64,000 nt of DNA from assembly GCF_001579845.1 (NCBI RefSeq), contig NZ_CP007440.1, positions 8,129,890 through 8,193,889 of the forward strand, in the 5' to 3' direction. Position 1 is the stretch's first letter, and every line of letters begins with the position of its first letter. A program made the translations under genes and the position numbers. Below the pieces are notes generated by a model. That model searched no databases, was not told where the DNA came from, and saw only the letters and a program-made list of their open reading frames with translations. Shown one piece after another: positions 27,510 through 36,508 of this stretch. This stretch comes from Rhodoplanes sp. Z2-YC6860 (GTDB lineage Bacteria; Pseudomonadota; Alphaproteobacteria; Rhizobiales; Xanthobacteraceae).

Positions 27510-27613
27510 GTCATTCCAGAGCGCGCTGAAAGCGCGAACCCGGAATCCAGACGCATCGGCAGTCTTGCTTGTCTGGATTCCGGGTCCCGCGCTCCGCGCG
27601 GTCCCGGAATGAC
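27510..27613. repeat. Dispersed palindromic repeat, family A (copy 2)
   Basis: About 104 bp bounded by GTCATTCC and GGAATGAC, inner pair AACCCGGAATCCAGAC / GTCTGGATTCCGGGT. Same design as the element at 24345 with a different central part. Lies between the MFS gene promoter and the end of the HtrA-like gene. Confidence 0.75.
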
Positions 27614-27632
27614 CATGGGAGAGATTGTGCGC

Positions 27633-28610
27633 CTAATGCAGCTTCGGCGCCTTCAGGAAGCGATTGCGGTCGCCCGACTTGAGCCGCGTATCGATGGTCT
27701 TGCCGTCGCGGTAAACTGACATCGGAATCTCGATGCCGGCCGGCCCGAGCGACCAGACCCTGCGATAGAAGCCCGCGAGATCGTGCACCTCGGAGCCTGC
27801 GATCGACAGCAGCACGTCGCCGGTGCGCAGATCGGCGCGTTGTGCCGGACCATCCTTGGCAAGCCCGACCACCACGATGCGGTTCTCGATCGCGGTGGCA
27901 TAGAGCCCGAGCCATGGCCGCTGCGGCTTGTTCGGCCGGCCGAGGGTGAGCAGGTCGTCGAAGATCGGCGGCAACAGGTCGATCGGCACGATCATATTGA
28001 TGTCGCCCGGCGGACCCTGCTCGCGGCCCTCCTGCAATTGCAGCGAACCGATGCCGAGCAGATCGCCCTTCGGGCCGATCAGCGCCGTGCCGCCCCAGTT
28101 GGGATGCGATGGCGAGGTGAAAATCGCCTCGTCGACCACATACTCCCAATACCCGGCAAACTCCTGCTTGGCGACGACACGCGCCGCAACCGACTTCTGC
28201 CGGCCGCCGGCGCCGCCCACCACCACGCGTTCGCCGACCGATATGCTTTTCGACGTGCCGAGCGGCAGCGCCGGCAGATCGAGGCGGGCCAGGGCCTGAA
28301 TGAGCCCGAAGCCGGTGGACTGGTCGTAAGCCAGCACCGTACCCGGCACGGCGCGGCCATCGACCAGCGTCAACCAGATCGTATCGGCCTCGGTGACCAG
28401 ATAGCCGATGGTCAGCACCAGCCCGTCGGCGCGGATCAGCACGCCGTTACCGGCGCGCTCGGTGCCGAGCGTATCGGCTGTGAAAGCATCCGACGGCACC
28501 ACGGCGCGCACACCGACGACCGCGCTCAGCGCGGCGTCGAGATCGTAGGCGTAATCCTCGGGCTTAGGCTGCGCCGAGGTTGGCACCTTCCAATCACTGA
28601 CCGATGCCAT
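27633..28610 (-). CDS. HtrA-like protein with PDZ domain, catalytic triad lost (pseudoprotease)
   Basis: A 325-residue protein with the HtrA/DegP chymotrypsin-like fold (residues ~30-220) and a C-terminal PDZ domain (~235-315, VVVGLAKDGPAQRADLRTGDVLLSIAG). The three catalytic positions are changed: where HtrA has NxHVV this protein has IGYLV (Tyr70), where it has (S/T)DIAL it has TGFGL (Gly100), and where it has GNSGG it has PNWGG (Trp172). The oxyanion Gly-Gly remains. No signal peptide, so a cytoplasmic location is likely. It would bind peptides or act as a scaffold and not cleave (inference). Stand-alone, with a 250-bp upstream region. Confidence 0.8.
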   Translation of the reverse strand: MASVSDWKVPTSAQPKPEDYAYDLDAALSAVVGVRAVVPSDAFTADTLGTERAGNGVLIRADGLVLTIGYLVTEADTIWLTLVDGRAVPGTVLAYDQSTGFGLIQALARLDLPALPLGTSKSISVGERVVVGGAGGRQKSVAARVVAKQEFAGYWEYVVDEAIFTSPSHPNWGGTALIGPKGDLLGIGSLQLQEGREQGPPGDINMIVPIDLLPPIFDDLLTLGRPNKPQRPWLGLYATAIENRIVVVGLAKDGPAQRADLRTGDVLLSIAGSEVHDLAGFYRRVWSLGPAGIEIPMSVYRDGKTIDTRLKSGDRNRFLKAPKLH

Positions 28611-28787
28611 GCGGCAACTCCTTAGTTACGGCCCGGAGTACCAGTACGGCGATCCGGTGGCAGCCTTAAGGCTCGTGCCCTTGACGATAATCCGAAACTC
28701 AATCGGTTCCGTCCAGCCGCTCCTACGGCCGGTGAGTCTTTCGCGCAACAGCGCGCAACCGAAAGCCCCGCCTTGGAAATTCCGTTT

Positions 28788-28796
28788 TTATCCACA
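28788..28796 (+). promoter_or_regulatory. Isolated consensus DnaA box
   Basis: TTATCCACA, an exact match to the DnaA 9-mer, in the intergenic region between the HtrA-like gene and the proline-rich gene. A single box with no companions; it may be a chance match. Confidence 0.3.
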
Positions 28797-28863
28797 GGAC
28801 GACTCAGATAGTCAGCAAGGTCATTGAAGCCTCCGTGTGTGAAACCGGATTTAGGCCAGACCT

Positions 28864-29799
28864 ATGCTCCCGAGCTTTCGGCTGTTCGCGGCAACGTTCT
28901 GCTGTGGCTTTCTCGTCGTGTTCGCAGGGCTGCGCCTTGCAGCCACCTTCAACAGCGTGAACCAGGCCTTGCCCGTGATGGCGGCTCATGCCGCGCCGAT
29001 CCGGATCGCCGCGCTCACCGAGCAAGACCGGCAGCGCCTTGGCGCAGCCATCGTGCCGGTGACCTACGACCTGCGCTTCGCGGTGAGCGCTGCGCAGCCG
29101 GCGCCGATTGCGCCTGCTCCGGCCATCGACCGCACGCCGCCGCTGCTGATGCCGCTCGTGATCCTGCCGCCGATTGCGCAGGACACGACCGAACCCGCGG
29201 AGGAGCCCACCACGGTCGCAGCGCTGCCCTCACAACCCGCGACCGAAACTGCTCCCGCCACGATCGACATTCCACTGCCTGAACCGGCGACCATCGATCT
29301 GACCTTCTCGCCGTCGCCCGCGAATACCAGGGACAAGCCCTCGGTCGCCGTGGCGGCTGTGGCAGCGCCGGTGCAGGCCACGACTTCGATCGACATCCCG
29401 CTGCCCGAGCCCGCCAACGTCGACCTGACATTCTCCCCGACCCCCGCTCCCGCGGAGCCCGAGGTCGAGATTGGACCCAAGAGCGAAGCCGCGCCGAGTG
29501 CAAAGCCGGAAACCGATGCCCGTGCCGCGTCGGCGCACGAGCATGATGCCGAGCCCATCACGGTCGCGGCGCTGGTCGGGGAAATTCCACTCGGGACCGT
29601 CAAGCTGCCGGTCCGCCACATCCCGTTGCCCAAGCCGAAAGCCGTCTCCAAGCCTGTCCAGCGGACCGCGGCCCTGCAGCCGACCGCCGCGCGACGGGCG
29701 ACACGCCATGTCGCCGCCAAGGCCAAGCCGCGCCGGCACGCCGTGGCGAAGGGTGACGACTTCGAGAGCCTGTTCAACTTTCAGACCGGCCAGAACTAG
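28864..29799 (+). CDS. Membrane-anchored Pro/Ala-rich protein with internal repeats
   Basis: A 311-residue protein not recognised as any family. Hydrophobic segment at residues ~5-27 (signal or anchor), then a low-complexity Ala/Pro/Thr-rich region. Two near-identical units, ATIDIPLPEPATIDLTFSPS (about residue 137) and SIDIPLPEPANVDLTFSPT (~180), and a third partial one, VRHIPLPKPKAV (~255). The C-terminal ~60 residues are basic (RRATRHVAAKAKPRRHAVAK) and end GDDFESLFNFQTGQN. Looks like a periplasmic spacer that could contact peptidoglycan or an envelope polymer (inference). Confidence 0.55.
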   Translation: MLPSFRLFAATFCCGFLVVFAGLRLAATFNSVNQALPVMAAHAAPIRIAALTEQDRQRLGAAIVPVTYDLRFAVSAAQPAPIAPAPAIDRTPPLLMPLVILPPIAQDTTEPAEEPTTVAALPSQPATETAPATIDIPLPEPATIDLTFSPSPANTRDKPSVAVAAVAAPVQATTSIDIPLPEPANVDLTFSPTPAPAEPEVEIGPKSEAAPSAKPETDARAASAHEHDAEPITVAALVGEIPLGTVKLPVRHIPLPKPKAVSKPVQRTAALQPTAARRATRHVAAKAKPRRHAVAKGDDFESLFNFQTGQN

Positions 29800-29888
29800 G
29801 CTCGACGAAGTCGCAACCCCGGCCCTGCGCGGTACGCGCATGGCTTGAGTGCATGGCAAAAGAGCCTGCGGCGCGCTACCTGTTGACG

Positions 29889-30908
29889 ATGTCTTCCTTG
29901 CCGCTTTCCGTCCTCGACCTGTCGCCCGTGACCACCGGCATTTCCGGACCGCAGGCGCTGCGCAACAGCATCGACCTTGCAAAGCTTGCCGACCGGCTCG
30001 GCTTTTCCCGTTACTGGATCGCCGAACACCACAACATGCCGAACATCGCGAGCTCGGCGCCCGACATCATGATCGGCCAGATCGCGGCGGCGACCGAGCG
30101 GCTACGCGTCGGCTCCGGCGGTGTGATGCTGCCGAACCATGCGCCGCTGCAGGTCGCCGAGCGCTACAAGGTTCTGGAAGGATTGTTTCCGGAACGCATC
30201 GATCTCGGCATTGGCCGCGCGCCCGGCACCGATCCGGTGACATCCTACGCGCTGCGGCGGCGGCAGGACGATCCCGCCGGCGACGATTTCCTCGACCGCT
30301 TCCAGGAACTCTTGCTGTTCGATCAGCGCGGCTTTCCGGAAAGTCATCCGTTCCGCAAGGTCAATGCGATGCCGGCCGATGTGCCGCTGCCGCCGATCTT
30401 CCTGCTTGGCTCGAGCGGCTACAGCGCGCAGCTCGCCGCGCATGTCGGCGCGGGCTTCTCGTTCGCGCATCACTTCTCGGACTTCGATCCGGTCGGTCCG
30501 ATGACGGTCTATCGCGAACAGTACAAGCCGTCGGAGCAGCGGCCGCAGCCGCATGCCATCCTCGCGCTGCATGTGGTTTGCGCCGACACGCAAGCCGAGG
30601 CCGAGCGGCTCGCAAGCTCCGTCGATCTCAACTTCGCCCGCCGCCGCCAGGGCCATTATGCGCCGATCCCGAGTCCCGAAGAGGCCGCGGCTTATGAATA
30701 TTCGGCTTCCGACCGCGCGCTGATCGCGCAGAACCGTGCGCGGCTGGTGGTCGGCGACAAGGCCAAGGTGATGGCGCACATCGAACCGCTGATCAAAGCA
30801 ACCAAGGCCGACGAGGTAATGATCACGACGATGATCTACGACCACGAGGCGCGGAAGCATTCCTACGCGCTGATGGCCGAGGCGTTCGGACTGACCAAGT
30901 CGCCATAG
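29889..30908 (+). CDS. LLM-class flavin-dependent oxidoreductase (YhbW-like)
   Basis: A 339-residue bacterial-luciferase-like monooxygenase. The start LSVLDLSPVTTG, then YWIAEHHNMPNIASSAP and RIDLGIGRAPGTDP are typical of the YhbW/MsnO8 group that uses FMNH2 with O2. ATG 29889 matches where the family begins; an in-frame ATG at 29853 would add 12 residues. Cytosolic; natural substrate unknown. Ends in a strong rho-independent terminator. Confidence 0.85.
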   Translation: MSSLPLSVLDLSPVTTGISGPQALRNSIDLAKLADRLGFSRYWIAEHHNMPNIASSAPDIMIGQIAAATERLRVGSGGVMLPNHAPLQVAERYKVLEGLFPERIDLGIGRAPGTDPVTSYALRRRQDDPAGDDFLDRFQELLLFDQRGFPESHPFRKVNAMPADVPLPPIFLLGSSGYSAQLAAHVGAGFSFAHHFSDFDPVGPMTVYREQYKPSEQRPQPHAILALHVVCADTQAEAERLASSVDLNFARRRQGHYAPIPSPEEAAAYEYSASDRALIAQNRARLVVGDKAKVMAHIEPLIKATKADEVMITTMIYDHEARKHSYALMAEAFGLTKSP

Positions 30909-30910
30909 CA

Positions 30911-30942
30911 AGAACCCCGGCGCGAGCCGGGGTTCTCTTTTT
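30911..30942 (+). terminator. Rho-independent terminator after the LLM oxidoreductase gene
   Basis: Perfect 11-bp stem AGAACCCCGGC / GCCGGGGTTCT with a GCGA tetraloop, followed by CTTTTTC. Starts 3 nt after the stop codon. Confidence 0.9.
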
Positions 30943-30961
30943 CGTTCACCAGCGATGAGGC

Positions 30962-31468
30962 TTACTTGGCCTGCGGCTGGGGCTGCACATACTGCTGCTG
31001 ATATTGCGCAGTCTGCTGCTGCACTTCGGCCTCGCCGGTCTGCTGCGGCGCCGGCGGAGGATTCATCGCCATCTCGTTGGTGCAGCGATCCTTGAACAGC
31101 ACCGCGCCTTCCGGCGTGTACTCCTTGCTCAGGCAGGTGCAAGGACCTGCGACCGGACGCGACACCGCGTAGGTCGGAGCAGCGACCACAGCCGGGCCGC
31201 CAACCACCACCGGCGGATACCAGAAGCGCGGGCGATGATGCACCCAGATCGGATGCGGATGCGGCTTATGCCAGTTCGGCACGAAAATCGGCTTGACCGG
31301 GATGAACGGCTTGTTCACGGGCTTGAAGATCGGCTTGTTGATGCCGGGGTTGAAGCCAGGGCCCTTGGGGCCGAAACCGGGGCCGCCGGGCTTGGCGCTG
31401 GCGTTCGTCATGGCGAGGCCGAGAGCCGCGAGCGCGGTCAGGGCCAACATGGTGGACTTGCGAAGCAT
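30962..31468 (-). CDS. Exported Pro/Gly-rich protein with a conserved cysteine motif
   Basis: A 168-residue secreted protein. Signal peptide 1-25 (LTALAALGLAMTNASA), then a Gly/Pro-rich stretch (GGPGFGPKGPGFNPGINKP), a His/Pro-rich part (WHKPHPHPIWVHHRPRFWYPP), a compact cysteine segment (GPCTCLSKEYTPEGAVLF to DRC), and a Gln-rich tail. Similar exported proteins occur in Bradyrhizobium relatives; the function is not known. The His-rich part could bind metal (inference). Confidence 0.65.
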   Translation of the reverse strand: MLRKSTMLALTALAALGLAMTNASAKPGGPGFGPKGPGFNPGINKPIFKPVNKPFIPVKPIFVPNWHKPHPHPIWVHHRPRFWYPPVVVGGPAVVAAPTYAVSRPVAGPCTCLSKEYTPEGAVLFKDRCTNEMAMNPPPAPQQTGEAEVQQQTAQYQQQYVQPQPQAK

Positions 31469-31699
31469 GTGACTTCTCCTGTGTTGATCCTTGGACCGCG
31501 TCCTCGAGGACCGTTGTTTGCCTATCCGACGATTGGTCGGAGGCCTTCAGGCGGAGGTTCAGGCTTCGCAGAAACAACAAACCGTTCACCCGGCATTCAT
31601 TTCAGCCGCAACCGTGCTAAACAGAGGCCCCCGACCGGCCAGGCAGCAATTCTGGCCAAGCCGTTCCAATTCGAAGTGTGCGAAAAGTAGGAGGTTCCC

Positions 31700-32377
31700 T
31701 TGGGTAAGCATTTCACGCTCACCGCGTCCGACAGCCATCAGCTCGGCGCCTATCGGGCCGATCCGGCCGGCACGCCGAAGGGCGGCATCATCGTCATTCA
31801 GGAGATTTTCGGCGTCAATCAGCACATCCGCAAAGTCTGCGACGACTTCGCCAAGGAAGGCTATGTTGCCGTGGCGCCGGCGCTGTTCGACCGCACGCAG
31901 AAGGACTACCAGTCCGGCTACACGCCGGCTGAAATCGAGAAGTCCCGCACCTTCGTCGCCAAGCCCGACTGGGACGCGATGCTGCGCGACACGGACGCCG
32001 CGCTGAAGGATCTGAAAAGCGTTGGCCCGCTCGGCATTGTCGGCTTCTGCATGGGCGGCACCATCGCGTTTCTTGCAGCGACCCGGCTGTCAGGCTTGAG
32101 CGCCGCGGTTGGCTACTACGGCGGCCGCATCGTCGCCTTCGCTGACGAAAAGCCGAAGTGCCCGGTGCAGCTGCACTTCGGCGAGAAGGACGCCAGCATC
32201 CCGATGACCGACGTCGAGATCATCAAACAGAAGCGTTCGCAGGATTGCGAAATCTACGTCTACAACGAGGCCGGCCACGGCTTTCATTGCGACGAGCGCG
32301 GCAGCTTCCACAAGGGGAGCGCCGACGTTGCGTGGAAGCGCACGACCGAATTCTTCGCCAAGCACATGAAGAAGTAA
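31700..32377 (+). CDS. Dienelactone hydrolase family protein
   Basis: A 225-residue alpha/beta hydrolase. Start is TTG at 31700 with a strong AGGAGG 5 nt upstream, which decides the start. The nucleophile elbow is GFCMGG (Cys, as in dienelactone hydrolase), the acid is in FGEKDASIP and the His in NEAGHGFH. Glu in IQEIFGVN is the conserved helper residue. Cytosolic. Hydrolyses lactones such as dienelactone in aromatic degradation, but no catabolic cluster surrounds it. Confidence 0.88.
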   Translation: MGKHFTLTASDSHQLGAYRADPAGTPKGGIIVIQEIFGVNQHIRKVCDDFAKEGYVAVAPALFDRTQKDYQSGYTPAEIEKSRTFVAKPDWDAMLRDTDAALKDLKSVGPLGIVGFCMGGTIAFLAATRLSGLSAAVGYYGGRIVAFADEKPKCPVQLHFGEKDASIPMTDVEIIKQKRSQDCEIYVYNEAGHGFHCDERGSFHKGSADVAWKRTTEFFAKHMKK

Positions 32378-32402
32378 GCGGCGTTACATCCGTTCAACGA
32401 TC

Positions 32403-32436
32403 CGGCCGCGCGGCATCACCGCGCGGCCGTTTCTTT
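32403..32436. terminator. Terminator between convergent genes
   Basis: Perfect 11-bp stem CGGCCGCGCGG / CCGCGCGGCCG with loop CATCA, followed by TTTCTTT on the plus strand. Lies between the dienelactone hydrolase stop and the stop of a Bug receptor gene. Confidence 0.8.
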
Positions 32437-32445
32437 CTGCGACAC

Positions 32446-33420
32446 TTACTCGATCGAAATGTTGGCGGCCTTGACCACCTTGCCCCACTTCTCGGTCTCG
32501 TCGCTGACAAGCTTGCCGAACTGCTCCGGCGCCATCGGCATCGGCTCACCGCCGAGTTCCTTGACACGCTGCTGCATCTTCGGATCGGCAAGCGCCGCGT
32601 TGAACGCCTTGTTCAGCACCTCGACCACGTCGGCCGGAATGCCCTTCGGGCCGGACACCCCATAGAACACGCTTGCCTCATAGCCCGGCACCGTCTCGCC
32701 GATGGCCGGCAGATCGGGGAACACTTCGGAGCGCTTGGCGGTCGTGACGCCCAGCGCGCGCAGCTTGCCGGTCTTCACGAATTCGACCGAGCCCGGCAGG
32801 TTGTCGAACAGCACATGGACCTTGCCGGTCATCAGGTCGGGATAGATCGCCGACGAACCGCGATAGGGCACGTGCAGGATGTCGAGGTGCGTCATCATCT
32901 TGAACAGCTCGCCCGACATGTGCACCGAGGTGCCGTTGCCGGACGACGCCTGCGTGACCTTGCCGGGATTGGCTTTGGCATAGGCGATGAAATCGGCGAC
33001 GGTCTTCACCGGAAGGTCCGGTGGCACCACCATGATGTTGGTGAGCTGCGCGATACCGGCGATCGGTGTGGTGTCGCGCACGAAGTTGAACGGCAGGCTC
33101 TTGTAGAGCGTCTGGCCGATGGCGTTGTTCGGCGCGACGAACATGATGGTGTAGCCGTCGGCCGGCGACTCCATCACCGCCTTCGCGGCGATCATGCCGC
33201 CTTGCCCGGCGCGGTTCTCGACCACGCAAGGCTGGCCGAGATGCTGCTGCAGCCATTCGCAGAACACGCGGGCCACGATGTCGTTCGGCCCGCCGGCGAG
33301 AAAGCCGACGACGAACTTGATCGGACGGTTTGGAAATTTCTCGACTGCCGAAGCTACGCCGAGCAGCGGGCCACAAACCAAGCCCAGCACCAATGCAATG
33401 AAGCGAACGGCCTGCATCAC
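32446..33420 (-). CDS. Bug-family (TctC) tripartite tricarboxylate transporter solute receptor
   Basis: A 324-residue periplasmic binding protein. Signal peptide ~1-25; mature part begins FPNRPIKFVVGFLAGGPNDIVAR, the Bug signature start, followed by VVENRAGQGGMIAAKAV, THLDILHVPYRGSSAIYPDLMTGKVHVLFDN and LPAIGETVPGYEASVFYG. Bug receptors bind carboxylates or related small molecules through two conserved water molecules. No TctA/TctB membrane gene is present here, so it is an orphan receptor. Confidence 0.88.
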   Translation of the reverse strand: MMQAVRFIALVLGLVCGPLLGVASAVEKFPNRPIKFVVGFLAGGPNDIVARVFCEWLQQHLGQPCVVENRAGQGGMIAAKAVMESPADGYTIMFVAPNNAIGQTLYKSLPFNFVRDTTPIAGIAQLTNIMVVPPDLPVKTVADFIAYAKANPGKVTQASSGNGTSVHMSGELFKMMTHLDILHVPYRGSSAIYPDLMTGKVHVLFDNLPGSVEFVKTGKLRALGVTTAKRSEVFPDLPAIGETVPGYEASVFYGVSGPKGIPADVVEVLNKAFNAALADPKMQQRVKELGGEPMPMAPEQFGKLVSDETEKWGKVVKAANISIE

Positions 33421-33481
33421 GCAGCCTCCCCTGGTTCGCGCATTCCCTTGGACGGCTCATCTTAGAGCAAACGAAGGGAAA

Positions 33482-34147
33482 TCAGAACCAGCGTTCGGTC
33501 ACCGTGATGGTGTCACCCGGCCGCACCGGCATAGGCGGTTGCAGTTCGTAGCGGGTCTCCGAGCCCTGGACCTGCCGCGTCACCTTGACCGTGTCCTTGT
33601 AGGCGCGTGGCGTGAAGCCGCCGGCGATCGCAATGGCGTTCTCGACCGTCATGTTGGGCACGTAAGGATACTGCCCCGGGAAGGTGACCTCGCCGAGCAC
33701 GAAGAACGGCCGGTAGGTTTCGACATCGACCGCGACGCTCGGATCGCGGATGAAGCTCTGTTTCAGGCGGCTGGTGATCGCCCCCGACAGTTGCGCGGTG
33801 GTCGAGCCGCGCGCCGGCACACTGCCGATGAGCGGCATGTTGATGTGGCCCTGGGCGTCGACCGTGTAGTTGTTGCTGAGCGTGTCCTGGCCGAACACCA
33901 CGATGCGGAGCCGGTCGCCGCTGTCGAGCTTGTAGGGCCCGTCTTCCATCATCGCCGTGACCGGCACCGCGCGGGTCGCCTGCCGCACCGCGTAAGATTG
34001 CGGCTGCGGCGCGCCATACATTCGCGCGTCGAGATCGGAAGCCTCGATCGGGGTGGGCTGCAGCGCCACGGTGTGCGCGCGCGGGCCCGCACAGGCCGAA
34101 ACGGCGAGAGCAAGAAACGGTACGACGTGGACCAAACGCAGGCGCAT
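33482..34147 (-). CDS. Polysaccharide export lipoprotein (Wza-like, Poly_export/SLBB)
   Basis: A 221-residue protein. Lipobox LAVSAC (Cys at ~19) directs it to the outer membrane. Residues ~70-150 form the Poly_export domain (YKLDSGDRLRIVVFGQDTLSNNY, INMPLIGSVPARGSTTAQL) and an SLBB domain follows (FFVLGEVTFPGQYPYVPNMTVENAIAIAGG). It is shorter than Wza and lacks a long C-terminal helix. In Wzx/Wzy systems such proteins form the outer-membrane pore. No Wzc or other capsule gene is next to it. Confidence 0.85.
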   Translation of the reverse strand: MRLRLVHVVPFLALAVSACAGPRAHTVALQPTPIEASDLDARMYGAPQPQSYAVRQATRAVPVTAMMEDGPYKLDSGDRLRIVVFGQDTLSNNYTVDAQGHINMPLIGSVPARGSTTAQLSGAITSRLKQSFIRDPSVAVDVETYRPFFVLGEVTFPGQYPYVPNMTVENAIAIAGGFTPRAYKDTVKVTRQVQGSETRYELQPPMPVRPGDTITVTERWF

Positions 34148-34203
34148 GCGAATCCAGCAAAAGGATCAGGCCGCATTAACGCCCTATTATGGTTAAGGAA
34201 CTC

Positions 34204-35400
34204 TTATCCCTGCGATTTCAGTGCTTTATCGAAAGACACAGTTCCGAACCGCAGCACCGCCCAGCCGGCCAGCGCCGAGATCACGGAGCCGGCCAAAACG
34301 CCGATCTTGGTCTGGTCTTGAAGCGGTCCCGCTTCGCCAAAGGCCAGAAGCCCGATGAACAGGCTCATCGTGAAGCCGATGCCGCAGAGGAGCGCAATGC
34401 CGTAGAGCTGCACCCAGCTCGTACCAGCGGGCTTGCGCGCGACGCCGAACTTCACAGCGAGAAACGTGAAGCCGAACACGCCGATCTGCTTGCCGACGAA
34501 CAGCCCGAGCAGACAGCCCAAGGTCACCGGCTTCATGAGATCGGCCAAACCCAGGCCTGTCAGCGAGACGCCGGCATTGGCGAAGCCGAACACCGGCAGA
34601 ATCAGGAACGCGACATAAGGATGCAGCGCGTGCTCCATGCGATGCAACGGCGAATGCGCATCGTCGGGATGCCCGGGCGAGCGCTCCAATGGAATCGTGA
34701 TGGCGAACAGGACGCCGGCAATGGTGGCGTGGATGCCGGATTTCAGCACGAAAAACCAGAGCAGCAAACCGAGCGGGATATAGAACACAAGCCGCAGCAC
34801 GCCCACGCGGTTGAGCGCTAGCAGCGCCGCGAACGTGATCGCGGCGAGCAGCAGCATCATCGGCGCAAGATCGTGGCCGTAGAACAGCGCGATGATGACG
34901 ATGGCGCCAAGGTCGTCGATGATCGCGAGCGCGGTGAGAAACACCTTGATCTGCACCGGCACGCGGGAGCCGAGCAGCGCCAGCACACCGAGCGAAAAGG
35001 CGATGTCGGTCGCCGACGGAATCGCCCAGCCACGCGCGCTGGCAGCCGAGGAGTTGAATGCGAGATAGACCAGCGCCGGGGCGATCATACCGCCGACCGC
35101 TGCGATTCCCGGCAATATTCGATGCGACCAGGTTGAAAGCTGGCCGTCGAGCAGTTCGCGTTTGATCTCGAGGCCGACCATGACGAAAAACAGCGCCATC
35201 AGCGCGTCATTGATCCAGTGCAGCACGCTCAGGCCGGCGAATTTTCCGGCCAGCACCGTTTCGTAGAGGCTTGCCGCGCTGGAATTCGCCACCACGAGCG
35301 CCACGACCGCGCTCGCGATCAGGATCAACCCGCCGCTGGCCTCATGGGCGAGCAGCTGACGCAGCATCGACGGCGGAGGATGGCGCGGCGGTGTCGTCAT
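34204..35400 (-). CDS. nhaA: Na+/H+ antiporter NhaA
   Basis: A 398-residue inner-membrane protein with 11-12 helices. The ion-binding Asp pair is present in LAIIDDLGAIVIIALFYG (D163/D164 of E. coli NhaA). The sequence VALVVANSS...FFVMVGLEIKRELLDGQLS is the standard N-terminal region. ATG 35400 is chosen as the start; upstream codons are out of family. Exchanges Na+ for H+ for pH and salt homeostasis. Stand-alone. Confidence 0.95.
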   Translation of the reverse strand: MTTPPRHPPPSMLRQLLAHEASGGLILIASAVVALVVANSSAASLYETVLAGKFAGLSVLHWINDALMALFFVMVGLEIKRELLDGQLSTWSHRILPGIAAVGGMIAPALVYLAFNSSAASARGWAIPSATDIAFSLGVLALLGSRVPVQIKVFLTALAIIDDLGAIVIIALFYGHDLAPMMLLLAAITFAALLALNRVGVLRLVFYIPLGLLLWFFVLKSGIHATIAGVLFAITIPLERSPGHPDDAHSPLHRMEHALHPYVAFLILPVFGFANAGVSLTGLGLADLMKPVTLGCLLGLFVGKQIGVFGFTFLAVKFGVARKPAGTSWVQLYGIALLCGIGFTMSLFIGLLAFGEAGPLQDQTKIGVLAGSVISALAGWAVLRFGTVSFDKALKSQG

Positions 35401-35472
35401 GACACTGACGTGCCAGCAAATGCTCAGGAAGACAACCTGAGTGCTTTCCCAGGCCGCAGCAGAAGCGCCGCA

Positions 35473-35602
35473 CACCCCGGCCTCATGCTGAGGAGCATCG
35501 CGAAGCGATGCGTCTCGAAGCACGGGGCCGCCCGGAATGTTGCAACAGCAGGGCCACCTCGTCCTTCGAGACGGCGCTTCGCGCCTCCTCAGGATGAGGT
35601 GG
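35473..35602. repeat. Dispersed palindromic repeat, family B
   Basis: About 130 bp upstream of nhaA. Outer arms CCTCATGCTGAGGAG and CTCCTCAGGATGAGG; inner short palindromes ATCGCGAAGCGAT and GGCGCTTCGCGCC, and a pair CGTCTCGAAG / CTTCGAGACG. A widely dispersed type in Bradyrhizobium-related genomes. Confidence 0.75.
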
Positions 35603-35637
35603 GGAGAAAACCCGCCGTAGCCAATGAAACGAGTCCG

Positions 35638-36306
35638 TTACGACGCCACCGCCGCCTTCACCCCGGTGCCGATCGGGCAAGACACGCCGGTGCCGCCGAG
35701 GCCGCAGTAGCCGAACGGATTCTTCGCCAGATACTGCTGGTGATAGTCCTCGGCAAAGTAGAACTCCGGCGCGTCGAGGATCTCGGTCGTGATCACGCCG
35801 TAGTCCTTGGTGGCGAGCGCCTTTCCGAACATCGCCTTCGAATCCTCGGCGGCCTTCTTCTGCGCCGGCGAGGTCGTATAGATGCCGGAGCGATACTGGG
35901 TGCCGACGTCGTTGCCCTGGCGCATGCCCTGGGTCGGATCGTGGTTCTCCCAGAAGGTCTTGAGCAGCGTCTCGTAGGAGATCGTCTTGGGGTCATAGGC
36001 CACGAGCACCACCTCGTTGTGCCCGGTGCGGCCCGAACACACCTCCTCATAGGTCGGGTTCGGCGTGTGGCCGCCGGCATAGCCCACCGCGGTGACAGTG
36101 ACGCCCTCGGGCAGCTCCCAGAACTTGCGCTCGGCGCCCCAGAAGCAGCCCATGCCGAAGATTGCGGTCTCGGTGCCCGCCGGGTACGGCCCCTTCAGCG
36201 GATGGCCGTTGACGAAGTGGTTGGACGCGGTGCGGATCGGGGTCGACCGGCCCGGCAAAGCCTCGGCTTTGGTCGGAATGTCGAGGGACTTCTTGAACAT
36301 GAACAT
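35638..36306 (-). CDS. msrA: Peptide-methionine (S)-S-oxide reductase
   Basis: A 222-residue MsrA. Active-site motif GMGCFWGAE (catalytic Cys ~52), signature [23 protein letters not shown], and a C-terminal region with recycling cysteines ([16 protein letters not shown]). ATG 36306 has GGAG 8 nt upstream; ATG 36300 is an alternative. Repairs oxidised methionine with thioredoxin as reductant. Confidence 0.95.
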   Translation of the reverse strand: MFMFKKSLDIPTKAEALPGRSTPIRTASNHFVNGHPLKGPYPAGTETAIFGMGCFWGAERKFWELPEGVTVTAVGYAGGHTPNPTYEEVCSGRTGHNEVVLVAYDPKTISYETLLKTFWENHDPTQGMRQGNDVGTQYRSGIYTTSPAQKKAAEDSKAMFGKALATKDYGVITTEILDAPEFYFAEDYHQQYLAKNPFGYCGLGGTGVSCPIGTGVKAAVAS

Positions 36307-36508
36307 GCTTCGTTCTCCGCAATCGTTGGCGAAAATATAGGCCCGATTGCCGCCTTCGGCATGGGCCGAAAGCATCCCGATCGCGTCACATTCCGGCCAT
36401 CCCGACCGTCGACTCCTTCACAACCGAGGCACTGCGGCATCCACGGACTGTTTCCCTCGCGACCAGAGACACTTATGCTGCGCCCCGATGGATTCGGGTG
36501 GAGGACCC

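Noticed and set aside
28788..28796. Exact DnaA box suggesting a secondary origin
   Set aside because: Only one box in the intergenic region, no AT-rich stretch or further boxes; listed as a low-confidence site only.
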